A DNA stretch of 64,000 nucleotides, taken from Stentor coeruleus (lineage: Eukaryota > Ciliophora > Heterotrichea > Heterotrichida > Stentoridae). The notes under the pieces were generated by a model, which did no database searches, was not told the origin of the DNA, and saw only the letters and a program-made list of their open reading frames with translations. A program made the position numbers and the translations under genes. The DNA is taken from assembly GCA_001970955.1 (NCBI GenBank), contig MPUH01000005.1:62001-126000 (forward strand). Direction: 5' to 3'. Positions within the stretch are counted from its first letter, which is position 1. Each line of letters begins with the position of its first letter. Below are positions 28,744 to 39,700 of this stretch, in pieces.

Positions 28744-30933
28744 CTATTTATGTCTTCTATTCCAATGATCTTCTAATAATTCTTCAGTGGCAAATTTCCT
28801 CCCACACCCTTCAACTGGACATGGTAATAAAGGTTTTGGCATGAGATTTTTTAAGGACTTGCCAGTTTTTATAAACTCGTCCAGTTCGGAGTTTTGGACT
28901 TCTTCAGCTTCTTGGACTAGGTTTTTTACTAATAAAGAAAGTTTTTTTACGTTTTCTTCACCTGCTACACCTTCCCATGGGACCATTCCTTTAGATAGAC
29001 TACATAGGTTACTAAGGATCATAAAAAGCTGGGTTGTTAACTCAGGCTCATAGATTTGAGTTTCGTCTAATATTGAGATTAGAGAGTCAAAGTATTTTTC
29101 ATTGTAGATTAGATCTTTTGATAAACTGCTTATGTTTATAAGACAACCAAAGGTATAGTATAAAACATGCCAGTTGGAGTGATCAAGAAGCATGAAGAAA
29201 ATATCAATCATGTGCAATTGGGGAAGTTCTTTACAAATGGTTTCATGACGAGTTAAGTTGCCTAGGGCTCGAAGTGTTTCTGATGTTACTTCTTCATTAA
29301 AAGAACTTACAAGTAAAGGGGAAAGTTTAGAAAAAGCTAAAAGTCTTGCTGTAGGACTAATATAGTTTTTATTAGGCACATCATAATACAACAAATTAGT
29401 CATACAAGCAACTGTGTTCAATATCAGCTCCTCATGTGTTTCAATTGAATATCTTGTTAATATCTCACATAATGCTTTAGTTAAAAACTCACAACATTCT
29501 AATACTTCACCAACATGTGGTGCACTGACCATATTAGCAATAAGCCTAATAATTTTCACTTGTAAATCCACATATATCAACTCATTATTCCCAATATACT
29601 TAACACATATATTCAACACTTGTGATACCCAATTTTTCTCTACCTTTTTCCTTGAACTTTCAATCAAAGTAAAAATATTTGCCATAATATACCCTGCCTG
29701 GCATATAATACTAGGGTTATCATACCCAATACAAACTTTATACAAATCTGATAAATTTTCTTGTAACAAATTACACACAATTTCTTCAAGGCTGACTTTG
29801 CTTAAGCATTTCAAACTATTTAAAACAATTTCCTGGTCTTTATAAATTTGTATAGTCAACACAAGTTTTTCAATAATTTGTCCTGCAATTATATCCTGAA
29901 GTGTATTTTTACATGTTATATTTTTAATCAACCCAATAACTTGTACTAGTAAATTCCCATGTTTTGGGTTTGAATGAGGTTTATCATCTAATAAAGGTGT
30001 TGGAAGTAAAGATGATAATGGTGAAATTAAAGATGTGAGAATACTTGAAACTCCTGAAAAGTTGCTAAGATTTTTAAGTGTACCTAAAAGGAATATAAGA
30101 AAGTCATAAGGTAAATCAATTTCCAAATAGGTATCTTCGAAAATAATATTAATAAAAAGTTTATAAATTGTATCATGGAGATTTTCTTCAACAAATAAAC
30201 TATCATATTCTTTTTTCTTACTAAATTGGTAAAGAACCTTTATAGCACTAGCTGCAATACTGTTTACAACAACAGTTTTTTTAGTTTTTTTATATAACAA
30301 CTCATGATTTATAATGTTTTCTAAAAGGCATCGGCCTAGTTTCATGATTTTCTGCACATCATCTTCGAAGTTTTCAAAAGCTAGGGCGAGGATCTTAAGA
30401 ACTTCTTCACAACTAGCCCAAGCTGGCTTGTTTTCTAAAAACTTAGCAGCAGCCAAGCATTCTGTAAGACTAATTAAAAATATATCAAGGTCATTGTTTT
30501 GGTATAATTGTCTGACTTCAGAAAAGATTTTCATTTTCTCCAATACAGAAACTAAGTTTTTTAACTCAATAAGTGTCTCATTTTCAAGTTCATCTTTTTC
30601 TTCAATAGTCTCTTTGATAACTTTTACAGGTTTTCTTGATGAAGATTTACGTTCTTCACTTGGAACCCTTCTATTAGAGTTTATAGCCTGTATTGGTTGG
30701 TCTAAAATAATAGGTTTTTGCTTTAAAGGCTCAAGTTCTTTACTCATTGTCCTTATAGAATAAGCTGAAGGGGGCCGATTAGAATCTTGATTTACAAATA
30801 AAGCCCTTTGAGTATCCCCTGGGGTAAATGGTCTAGAAGGTTCTTTAAGCGAAGCTCGAGCATTAGATAATATATTTGAAATTATGCTCTTATCTAAATG
30901 AGCAGTCACAGCATCTTTCCCACTATTTGACAT
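28744..30933 (-). CDS. ARMC2: ARMC2-like armadillo-repeat protein
   Basis: 729 residues. The N-terminal segment NARASLKEPSRPFTPGDTQR, followed by ALF and then RPPSAYSI, closely resembles the conserved start of metazoan ARMC2. Armadillo-type helical repeats occupy about 170-690. The C-terminus adds a C2H2 zinc finger, CPVEGCGRKFATEELLEDHW plus NRRHK. In animals and algae ARMC2 is needed to deliver radial spokes to the ciliary axoneme, which fits a heavily ciliated cell (family knowledge). It sits between an RA/PH gene (20 bp upstream) and a TPR gene (13 bp downstream), all minus strand. The zinc finger is not something I can confirm as a general ARMC2 feature, so it may be lineage-specific. 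Confidence 0.82.
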   Translation of the reverse strand: MSNSGKDAVTAHLDKSIISNILSNARASLKEPSRPFTPGDTQRALFVNQDSNRPPSAYSIRTMSKELEPLKQKPIILDQPIQAINSNRRVPSEERKSSSRKPVKVIKETIEEKDELENETLIELKNLVSVLEKMKIFSEVRQLYQNNDLDIFLISLTECLAAAKFLENKPAWASCEEVLKILALAFENFEDDVQKIMKLGRCLLENIINHELLYKKTKKTVVVNSIAASAIKVLYQFSKKKEYDSLFVEENLHDTIYKLFINIIFEDTYLEIDLPYDFLIFLLGTLKNLSNFSGVSSILTSLISPLSSLLPTPLLDDKPHSNPKHGNLLVQVIGLIKNITCKNTLQDIIAGQIIEKLVLTIQIYKDQEIVLNSLKCLSKVSLEEIVCNLLQENLSDLYKVCIGYDNPSIICQAGYIMANIFTLIESSRKKVEKNWVSQVLNICVKYIGNNELIYVDLQVKIIRLIANMVSAPHVGEVLECCEFLTKALCEILTRYSIETHEELILNTVACMTNLLYYDVPNKNYISPTARLLAFSKLSPLLVSSFNEEVTSETLRALGNLTRHETICKELPQLHMIDIFFMLLDHSNWHVLYYTFGCLINISSLSKDLIYNEKYFDSLISILDETQIYEPELTTQLFMILSNLCSLSKGMVPWEGVAGEENVKKLSLLVKNLVQEAEEVQNSELDEFIKTGKSLKNLMPKPLLPCPVEGCGRKFATEELLEDHWNRRHK

Positions 30934-30953
30934 TACTATTCCTAACTTATAAT

Positions 30954-32138
30954 TTATTTATGTAATGGTATAGGCTGAGGAACTACTCTTAGCTTACTTT
31001 TCCACACATTCAAAGGTAACTCATATATTCTATCCAATATCATCTCATTAACTTCTATTGTAAAACCCCTTCTTTTCTCATCGATATATTCATTTATAAA
31101 ATCTTCAAATAACTCTTTATATAAATCAACCTCTAGTCCTACTCTATTTGATGAACTTTTTTGCTTTTTAATCTCACTTAGTTTTTTTTGTTTAGAACTT
31201 ATTAGTTGATCATTATAGCTTATAAGACTATGTGTATCTTCTATAAGATTTAATAAACTTTCTGCGTTATTCAAAGCTTGGCTTTTATTTTTCAAACTTT
31301 TGTATTCTAAAATTTTTTTCAAACATCTTTGTGAGTTAGGCTCTTCTAAGCTGATTAAGAGTTTTATACCTTCATCAATTTTTATAAGTTTTTCAAAATC
31401 ATGGCAGTCATTGACGAGTTTTTCATCATTAGTTGAGCGTTTTTTTTCTTCTTTTCTAATGTTTTGGTTAATATTTTCGAATTCTCTATTTTCTCTAACT
31501 ATAGAGCATTGATTTGATATACTCTGCATCCATTTTTCTTTATTCTGTGTGTTGTTGCCTTTAAGTGTATATTTGTTATGCTGGGCTATTATTAATTGAA
31601 AGCAATATTTTGCTTGTTCTCTAGCTTCTTGTACAGTAACAGTTTCTAAATCGATTCTTGTAAAAGCTTTTGCAATACTTTTTTTATCTTTGCCATAGTA
31701 AATACATTTAGCATCAAGGATAAAATATCTATCTGTCCACTGATTACCACGTGAGAGTTTCTTTAATACTCCTTCTCTAATCATTTCTTCAGAAAGGTTT
31801 CTATCAGAATAAACACTATCTTCCATTGGAGCTGGGGTATTTGAGCATTTTTTAGCGAGGAATTTGAACCTTGCGTCAAGTTGTACACGTTTCTATATAA
31901 GTTTTACTTTGATTTTTAAAGGGCATTCATGGGAACTTAGCATTCTTTCTTTGAGCATAAAACCTTCTGCTGCATCTAATTTGATAAAAAGAGCATATTC
32001 GTGTAGTTCAGCTTCTTTAATCATATGATTTTTACCTGTTATTTGCCTTAAAACTTCTTGTGCTGTAGTATTCTCGTCTAATTGTATATAAATCTGCTGA
32101 TCTGCAACATCATGTAAAAAAACACTTAGTGATTCCAT
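30954..32138 (-). CDS. RA-like plus PH-domain adaptor protein (one 15-nt intron)
   Basis: Exons 32138-31908 and 31892-30954 encode 389 residues. Exon 1 (77 residues) resembles a ubiquitin-fold Ras-association or FERM-F0-like domain: IYIQLDENTTAQEVLRQI and EYALFIKLDA are the usual beta-grasp pattern. Residues about 115-215 are a PH domain starting EGVLKKLSRGNQWTDRYFIL and ending with a helix KEKWMQSI. A helical region follows. The RA-plus-PH order resembles the GRB7/MRL adaptor layout, which links small GTPases to membrane phosphoinositides (inference, no lipid-binding test possible here). The start lies 64 bp from the oppositely oriented TBC gene, so the two probably share a bidirectional promoter. 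Confidence 0.8.
31893..31907 (-). other. 15-nt intron (GTAAAACTTATATAG)
   Basis: Phase-0 intron in the RA/PH gene. It reads TAG in frame if retained. Removal joins the 77-residue RA-like exon to the PH exon without any break. Confidence 0.88.
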
Positions 32139-32202
32139 ATATTTATTTAGCTTTGTGGCAAATTTAAGTATGAAAATTTATATGAGATTATAATTCCCTT
32201 TA

Positions 32203-33402
32203 ATGAAAGGTTCCATCATTGCAGGATCGCATAGCAATGGCTCGGTATTGAAAATTAAAACTCCTTCTCAGAGAAGAAAATATTGGCTTGAAAGAAGTGG
32301 AGCGATGTATGAAATGAGCTTTAACTCTTTATACTATTATAGGTTGCTAAAGGAGAAAAGGAATTACTCATCAAAATATACTCAACAAATTGAAAGGGAT
32401 TTACATCGGACTTTTCCTGATGACGAGTATTTTAAAAACCCAAAAAGTTTTGAAACCCTTCAGAATATTCTAACTGCTTACTCTTGGAGAAATCCTAATG
32501 TTGGATACTGCCAAGGGATGAACTTTATAGCAGGAAGGTTTTTGACATTAGGTTTCTCTGAAGTTGAGAGTTTTTGGATGTTAGTTCAAGTCATAGAGCG
32601 ATATCTGCCTTTTGAATATTATTCTACAATGACAGGGGTGATGATTGACCAGAAAATTTTTGATTTCCTTTTAAGAAGTCGACTCCCTAAGGTCGCCAGA
32701 ACATTTGACAGGCTAGAGATAAATTCTTCATTATTAACAGTCCAATGGTTTACTTGTATGTATGCTTATACATTCCCTAAAAATGTTGTAGCGAGAATAT
32801 GGGATGATATTTTCACTGAAGGCTATGGGGTTATATACAGAGTTAGCTTAGCTGTATTTTGGATGGCACAAAAAGATATCGTGAATAAACATGAATTAAC
32901 TGAGATTTTTGATTGTGTAGAACGTAAATGTTTATCTATAACAAACGAACACGATTTCACGACTGTTTATAATAAAAAGCTTTTTCTTATTAATCATCTG
33001 CTACTTGAAAAACTAAAAGACACAGCTATAAAAGAAGTAAATAATGAATTATCTGAAAGGATGGACAATATTTTACCTGAAAAAGAAATTTTGGGCCTTA
33101 TAAGTTCTTTTTGTAAGAATAATGATGAATGTAAACAGAAAAATCTGATAACTACAGCATATTTTACATTTTTGGCTGATGAGAATATTGATGTTGATGA
33201 GGATTATTTTGATAGAGAAAATGATAAGAAAGTTTTGAATGTGTCTTTGTTAAGAGAAGCTGATTGTGTTATGATAGGGAAAAAAAATCATATTTGTGGA
33301 TTGGAAGATGAGGAAGAGTTTTATGAAAGAGTACATGTTACTGATATTAAAAGTTCTTTTTTTGTTATGGCTGATGATGTTAGGGATTTTGAATTTAGAT
33401 GA
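32203..33402 (+). CDS. TBC-domain Rab GTPase-activating protein
   Basis: 399 residues. The TBC domain (about 15-270) has both catalytic fingers: the Arg finger in IERDLHRTFPDD (about 63-74) and the Gln finger in VGYCQGMNF (about 100-108). It also has the later TBC signatures LLTVQWFTCMYAYTFP and RIWDDIFTEG. The protein should accelerate GTP hydrolysis by a Rab, acting in vesicle traffic. The C-terminal 120 residues are acidic and carry no domain I recognise. The first 20 residues are Ser/Gly-rich. It is transcribed divergently from the RA/PH gene across 64 bp. Confidence 0.9.
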   Translation: MKGSIIAGSHSNGSVLKIKTPSQRRKYWLERSGAMYEMSFNSLYYYRLLKEKRNYSSKYTQQIERDLHRTFPDDEYFKNPKSFETLQNILTAYSWRNPNVGYCQGMNFIAGRFLTLGFSEVESFWMLVQVIERYLPFEYYSTMTGVMIDQKIFDFLLRSRLPKVARTFDRLEINSSLLTVQWFTCMYAYTFPKNVVARIWDDIFTEGYGVIYRVSLAVFWMAQKDIVNKHELTEIFDCVERKCLSITNEHDFTTVYNKKLFLINHLLLEKLKDTAIKEVNNELSERMDNILPEKEILGLISSFCKNNDECKQKNLITTAYFTFLADENIDVDEDYFDRENDKKVLNVSLLREADCVMIGKKNHICGLEDEEEFYERVHVTDIKSSFFVMADDVRDFEFR

Positions 33403-33568
33403 ATAGTAATAAATAGTTTTAAGTAAATTAATCGAAAAATTTTTAGAGTTTTTTGTTGATGAGGATTTTAGTTGTGGATGAGGTTTTAGATTTTTTTTTT
33501 GATTGGATGATATGCTTAAAATTATATTAGTGAGAATTACGAAAAATTGTTGGATTTATTATACAGTA

Positions 33569-33730
33569 ATGGGCTGTGGGGTTATAAGAGCTACTGGGAG
33601 CATGCGCAATAATCAAAATGCTATAGACGAGAGGGATCGATCTTCAAGCCAAACTAATCTTCTGATAAGGTACCAAACAACGAACAATGTTTATAAAATA
33701 AAATTAACTCCACCTAGTAGTGGGAAATGA
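33569..33730 (+). CDS. Small N-terminally acylated protein (53 aa), unknown
   Basis: An ORF opening MGCGVIRATGS fits N-myristoylation at Gly2 with palmitoylation at Cys3. The rest is polar (RDRSSSQTNLLIRYQ) with no domain. An in-frame ATG exists at 33503, but the MGCG start is a known acylation motif and is preferred. The stop lies 9 bp from the stop of the convergent centrin-like gene. The size is small and coding status rests mainly on the start motif, so confidence is moderate. Confidence 0.5.
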   Translation: MGCGVIRATGSMRNNQNAIDERDRSSSQTNLLIRYQTTNNVYKIKLTPPSSGK

Positions 33731-33739
33731 TTAATTATC

Positions 33740-34276
33740 CTAGTCATCATCACTATCAAGGTCATCCAAGGGATTATTACCTTTTTTTCTCATAACTCTA
33801 TAAAATTCATCAAAATTAATAAGTCCGTCTCCGTCTCTATCTGCTTCTTCAACCATCTCATGTAACTCATCATCAGTAAGCCCTTCTCCTAGTTCTAAAG
33901 CTATTTTTTTTAGATTGCGAAACGAGATTTTACCAGTCTGATCCTCATCAAATAACCTAAAGATTTTGATGATTTCTTCGCGGGTGTCCTTTTCGCTCAT
34001 TTTCGGGGTCATTATTGATAAAAATTCGTTGTAGTTAACTTTCTCATTAACACTTTTGTCTAAATCCTGCATAATTTTTCTTATTTCTTGTTTTTTTACA
34101 TCAAATCCTAGTGCCCGCATTGCTGCTTTAAGCTCTCTGGCATCTATACTACCTGTATGCTCAGTATCAAATATATTAAAAGCTTCTTTGATCTCTGCTA
34201 AAAGCTCTTCATCTAAAGCTTGTCTTCTTCTGGCTATAGACTTATTGTAAGGACTTGTTGATCTCTTTTTATTCAT
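33740..34276 (-). CDS. Centrin-like EF-hand protein
   Basis: 178 residues from the ATG at 34274-34276. Seventeen residues upstream in the same frame ([13 protein letters not shown]) look like translated 5' flank, not protein. Four EF-hand segments are seen: [54 protein letters not shown] and [18 protein letters not shown]. The [18 protein letters not shown] region is characteristic of centrins. EF1, EF3 and EF4 keep Ca2+ ligands. EF2 is degenerate. Centrins act at basal bodies and in Ca2+-driven contractile fibres, which suits a contractile ciliate. The basic N-terminus ([16 protein letters not shown]) is typical. Confidence 0.92.
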   Translation of the reverse strand: MNKKRSTSPYNKSIARRRQALDEELLAEIKEAFNIFDTEHTGSIDARELKAAMRALGFDVKKQEIRKIMQDLDKSVNEKVNYNEFLSIMTPKMSEKDTREEIIKIFRLFDEDQTGKISFRNLKKIALELGEGLTDDELHEMVEEADRDGDGLINFDEFYRVMRKKGNNPLDDLDSDDD

Positions 34277-35053
34277 TTTAATGTTTTTAAATATATGGAA
34301 AATCTGTATAAAAATAAAGTTTTTCAATGTAAATAGTTGTTTTGATAGATGATTATTGAAAATGTTGTGAATTATGCCTATTTTTTGATCATGTTTTAGG
34401 GTATAGGATGGTTTTGATAAGAGAAATTTAGGATTTATTTTAAGAAAAGCTATATGAAAAAATTGGGATTTTTTAGGTATTTAACGTATTTTATAAATTT
34501 TTATATTGGAAAATGTTTTTTATATATGATATTGGAGGGATATAAGTATTGTATGCTTGTGAAATAAGTGAAATAAATATACTATTCAGAATTAATTTTA
34601 TATAGTCTTAGCTGGAAGTGGCCAAATTTAGCATATATACAAGTACCTAGATAATTATTAGTTTGGTTTTGTATGTTAATTTCTGTTATTTTACCCTGAT
34701 AATAGTAGTCGACCTAGATAATAGCCGAAGGGTTTTTAGCTTTGCATGATACAGTAACTTTATATATTTCATACACATACCGAGGCTTAAGCTTTTCCAA
34801 AAATATCATTCTACTTCCAGGATAAATATTTAATCTTCCATTAATAAAATATCCTTTCTCATATAAATAAACCATTTTCAAAACTATCCCGATAGCATTT
34901 CCATTGATAAAATGCTTTTTATAATAATCTACAACAACCCTAAACATGACCCTTAATACTTTTTACCTCTTTCGCATAAATCAAACCATGTTATTCCTTA
35001 AACCATACGTATTTCCACATATCCAATATCAAACCCACTAAATTACCTATAAT
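34277..35053. other. Intergenic spacer, with one doubtful small ORF
   Basis: G-rich left half, C-rich right half on the plus strand. The only candidate gene is the 77-residue minus-strand frame listed separately. Confidence 0.6.
34714..34947 (-). CDS. Doubtful 77-aa hypothetical protein
   Basis: An open frame with a fairly natural residue mix (for example YPGSRMIFLEKLKPRYVYEI), unlike the skew-driven frames in other spacers. It has no recognised domain, no intron that extends it, and no flanking support. It may be a real small gene or a remnant. Confidence 0.3.
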   Translation of the reverse strand: MFRVVVDYYKKHFINGNAIGIVLKMVYLYEKGYFINGRLNIYPGSRMIFLEKLKPRYVYEIYKVTVSCKAKNPSAII

Positions 35054-36133
35054 CTAATGATAATATCCTCTAGCCTGCAAATGTCTCCTTCTAATTTCCT
35101 TTTTCTTCCTCGAAATATCAGTATAAATCCTATCCCTATACTCTCTAATCGAGAATTTCTTATCATCATTAATCGAAATCGTAATAGTCCTTCCACATGC
35201 TGGTTCATCATCAGGGTTATGAAACTGAGCAACATAAGGATGTCTAAGTGCTTGTTCAATACTCAAACGTTTATTCGGGTTAAATTGAAGCATTTTCCTA
35301 ACAAGATCTAAAGCATCATCACTAGCTGAAGGGAAGAAATCATGAAAAGTTTTAATCCTTCCTGGAGGTAGACTATCAAGCATAGTACTAGCTAAATTGC
35401 TTTGTATAGCATCAACATCTTCTGCTGAAGGTCTTCCTGTAAGTTCTAATACCCTATCTAATTGATTCAAAGTTGATGTTCCTGGGAAAATAGGTTTTCC
35501 ATGAAGCATTTCTCCAATAATACATCCAAGGCTCCACATATCAACTGCTTTTGAATATTTTGTTGAACCTAAAAGTATCTCAGGTGCTCTATACCATCTT
35601 GTAGCAACATAATCTGTAAGAACTGCATTTGAACCTTCTTCTTGTGAAGCAACACTTCTAGCTAAGCCGAAATCTGCTACTTTTACTAAACATTCGGAAT
35701 TAAGCAAAATGTTTGAAGGCTTTAAATCTCTATGAAGTAATTGTCCTGTATGCATATATTTCATAGCTTTAAAGATTTGATAAGTTACGTATTGTTTATG
35801 AATCTCTTCTAATATGCCCGCCCTTATTACTGCATGAAGATCTGTTTCCATATAATCAAAAACCAAGTAAATGTCCCGATCATTTTCTGCTCGGATTACG
35901 TTTAATAAGCGAATTATGTTTTCGTGACCATTAAGTTCTTGCAAAAACATGATTTCTCTGAAGGTCCTTTGGGCGTCTGTTGCATTTTGGAAAGCGTCGA
36001 AAACTTTTTTTAAAGCGATAACTTCACGGGTTTTTTTGTCAATCGCTTTCCATACTATTCCATATGCGCCCTTGCCTAGTTTTTGAAGGATTTCATACTT
36101 ACGCAGGATGTGGGTTTCTATATCTTCACTCAT
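35054..36133 (-). CDS. ERK7/MAPK15-like MAP kinase
   Basis: 359 residues, a complete kinase domain with a short basic tail. Motifs: LGKGAYGIVWKA, ALKKVFDAFQNATDAQRTFR (typical of the ERK7/8 class), HRDLKPSN, VADFGLARS, the activation segment TDYVATRWYRAPEIL, and the MAPK insert region TGRPSAEDVDAI. The activation motif is TDY near residue 175 instead of the TEY of animal ERK7. Members of this class autophosphorylate the motif and in other species regulate cilium length and basal bodies. The long C-terminal extension of human MAPK15 is missing. The upstream flank is G-rich and C-poor on the plus strand, then flips before the TPR gene. Confidence 0.9.
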   Translation of the reverse strand: MSEDIETHILRKYEILQKLGKGAYGIVWKAIDKKTREVIALKKVFDAFQNATDAQRTFREIMFLQELNGHENIIRLLNVIRAENDRDIYLVFDYMETDLHAVIRAGILEEIHKQYVTYQIFKAMKYMHTGQLLHRDLKPSNILLNSECLVKVADFGLARSVASQEEGSNAVLTDYVATRWYRAPEILLGSTKYSKAVDMWSLGCIIGEMLHGKPIFPGTSTLNQLDRVLELTGRPSAEDVDAIQSNLASTMLDSLPPGRIKTFHDFFPSASDDALDLVRKMLQFNPNKRLSIEQALRHPYVAQFHNPDDEPACGRTITISINDDKKFSIREYRDRIYTDISRKKKEIRRRHLQARGYYH

Positions 36134-36722
36134 ATTTTATTATGTTTTTTGAATGATGTTGGACTGGGGAAGAAATTTGCCGCATTGATGGTTGAGGATT
36201 TGTTAGAAGTTTTTAGAGGATGATTTTGAAGATTTTACTGGATGGGTTTAAGGGATGTGAAGATTTGGTTTGAGGGTTTGAAGATTTTTGTGGTTTGAAT
36301 GATTTTGATTTGGGGAAGATGTTGAGGTTTTGGTTAATGGGAGTTTTGGTTAATAAATAGGAATTGAAGTTGTGAAATTAGTTAGGGTTTGTGTATAGGT
36401 TTTGGGCTAGTTTGTGATATGATTGAGGAACAGAAGGGGTTTTATTAGAATTAGTTAGGGTTTATTGTGAAATAATAGGATTAGGATAAATTCTATACCA
36501 AAAGTCTTTGTCATACTTTTAAACTTGCACCTAACTTTTCCTTTAAGCCTTTCATAGCTCAAATCCTCAAACATATTAAAACTCTTATTTTTAAACTTTA
36601 AATCAAAAATCAATTCCATTTCTCATATAATTTTATCAAATCCTCCTAATCAAATACCTATCTAAAAACACAAAACCCTAACCTTTATCTCATTCGCCCA
36701 AAATAAAATTCGTAAATTTATA
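36134..36722. promoter_or_regulatory. Divergent promoter region with sharp GC-skew flip
   Basis: Between the divergent MAPK15-like and TPR genes. Bases 36134-36480 have very few C, and bases 36540-36720 very few G, on the plus strand. The switch is near 36490. No conserved element is recognised. The regulatory role is inferred from position. Confidence 0.6.
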
Positions 36723-39700
36723 ATGTCATTTTTAGCAACTACGTATTCAAGCTCAAACAATGGAAGAAATATTCGTCAACGATCAGCTCATAAAGATTCA
36801 TCAAGACAAAGGCAAATTACTGTAAAAAAAACTACACCAAGGGTCAGCAATTCATTTTGTTTTAATTTGTCATCAAAAATTTTTAAAAATAGTAGGAGTG
36901 TATCAAGAGAACGAACTCGGCATTTATCTTTGACTAATACTACTCCAAGTAATAGAAGAAGTAATTCTATTCATGTAAACGGATTGAATAGTTCAGTGAA
37001 ATTATTGAGCGGCCACATTGGGCTTCAAGAACTTGAGGAATCGCGTGAGTTTCGTTTAAAAAACGAAAAAATTTCTCTGTGGCTGGAGAATGCTCGTTTG
37101 GAAATGAAATCTAGTCATTATGATGAAGCAATCAAGGAACTTGGCAAGATTTTGAAAATAGACCCAAGTCATCCAAAAGCTCTGTTTTTGCGGGCAAGCT
37201 GCTTCATCTCAGAGAAAAAACACAAACTAGCAATCCCTGACCTACTATCTATAATCCAAGAAAACCCAAAATACGAAAAAAATGTCTATATTGCCCTGGC
37301 AATTTGTTTTGTAGAAGTTGACGATTATACAACAGCAATCCGCCAGTTGACTAAATGTATTTCAATTTTCCCAAATTTTGCTGAAGGCTACCTTAACCGA
37401 GGAATACTTTTTAACCGACAACAACGTTGGGATAAAGCAGTAACAGATTTCCATGAAGCCATAAACCTAAGCCCAAAAAAAGGCAGTAGTTATCTAGGTC
37501 TTTGTGATACTTTAATCGGTATGGGTGATACAAAATCATCTTTAATAATTCTCAAAAAAGCATTTCATGATAGTACCTCTTTACCAATAGCCTTATTAAA
37601 AAGAGGTAAAATTTATTTTGATCAAGAAAAATACATAAAAGCACTTAAAGATTTAAATAAAGTTCTCGATATCCAAAATGAAAATGTTGAAGCTTTTTAC
37701 TATAAAGCTTTTGCGTTGTTAGGTTTAAATAAACTTACTGATGCAGCTTTATGTTTAGAACAAGTAGTAAAATTCGACACAATGAAAAAATATTCTGGTG
37801 CAGCAATTTATAACCTTGGAGCTATAAGAATTAAACAAAAAGATTATTATGGGGCGATGTTTACTTTTCAAAGAAGTGTGGATTTAGGTTTAGAAATTGA
37901 AGAGCAGAAAATATTGAAAAATTATGTTGAAGCGATATTAAGTTTAATGAAAAGGAAGTTTAAAGAAGGGGTGAATATATTGACTAAAATCATAAAAACA
38001 AAAAATCCACTTATAAAAGAATATATTGGTAACTGTTTTGCTTTTAGAGGTTATGCATATGCGTCTTTAGAAGAACATGAAAAAGCTTTAAAGGATTTGA
38101 ATATGGCTAGTAGTTTACAAGCTTTAGATAAATCATCAGAATATAATCAAATTGTTTCAAAAGCTATAATTATTTCTGATAAAGAACCTGAAGAAGCTTT
38201 AAAACTGTTTGAAGAAGCTGGAAAAATTTTCCCGAATAGTATCGAGCCAAAACTCTATTCTGCAAGTATAAATTTTGCCTTGGCCCAACATAAAAACAGG
38301 TCTGAATATGCGGAATATAGTAAGGAACTCTTAGACAGTTGTATAAAAATTAGAGACTCAGAAAGTGATATTTACTTTTTTAGAGGTATCGTTTATTTTT
38401 ATCTAGGGAAAATTAAAGAAGCTATACATGATATAGAACAAGCTATAGATAAAGCTGAAGATAATGTTGTCGATCATTTCTTAGCTCGTGGGGTATGTTC
38501 TGCTAGATTAAAAATGTATAAAGAAGCTATCCAAGATTTCTGTATAGCAATCCAACTTAACGACAAATGTTCTGAAGCGTTTTTCTTTAGAGGTCGTTGC
38601 GCTTTTATTTTAGACGAAACAGAAATGGCATTTGAAAACTTTCAAAAACTCACAACTTTAAAACCTGATGACCCAATGGTTCATATAAACGCAGGGAATA
38701 TTCTCATGATAACAGGTGAAAATGAAAATGCTCTAAAAGCATATTCGAATGCATGTAAAAACAAACCTATAGTTGAAGCATATATACAAAGAGTTAAATG
38801 TTATCTTTTATTAGAAAATCTTAATGAAGCACTTCAGGAATTGAAATATTGTATGAAAATTAAACAAAGTCCAATGATTAGTTATGATATTGAAGTATTA
38901 GAAATATTACAACATGCTCCTAGTAAAGATAATCTTAAGCAAGGATTAGTTAAGATTATTGGGCATTTTAATAAAATACAAGGATATAAAAATGAAGGGA
39001 ATATTATTAAAAATGAACATGTGCATTGGTATAAAGGCACTTTTTTGTTTTTTCTTGGGGACTTTCAAAAGGCTAAAAGCGAGTTTAAACAGGCTGTTGC
39101 GAATAAGGATGACTCTGATGATGAGACAATGGAAAAAGATAATATTGAGTTACGTTATAATATATCGTTGATATATATTGCAGGGGAGTATTATGAGGCA
39201 GCTTTTAATAATTTGAAAGAAATCGTAAATTTACTTGAGGGAAAAGATAGGGGGAAAGTATTGATGCTTATGGGGATTTTGCAGAATGGTCTTGAACAAC
39301 CTAAAGATGCTAAAAATCTTATAGCTGAAGGGTCTAAATTTGACCCAGAAACTGTACAACTGTACCTTGAGCAAAAAGCGGAAGTGAAAATCCTCCCACT
39401 TTCTTCAAACTCGAAATATGCTTCGAATTTTCCAATGGTAAAAGTTAAAATCGGGTCTTCGGTTCCGATTCTCGTCAGGCCCAGTTTTTCTTTACCAAAA
39501 GTTGATATGCCTAGAATGGAGTTTGAGTCTGAACAAGCTATACTTGATAAATTTGTTGTAAAGTCAGTAAAATGTAAACCTGAAACACCCTGGTTAAACA
39601 GAGTTAAAGGGTCGATTCAGTTTACTGATGAAATTCAAAACATTGAATGCGAATCTTTAAATGAATCCCAAGAACCTGCGATAAAAATCGAAGAAAGCGA

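Noticed and set aside
36660-36690. CCCTAA-like bases (aaaaccctaacc) upstream of the TPR gene
   Set aside because: A single near-unit is not a telomere or interstitial telomere array.
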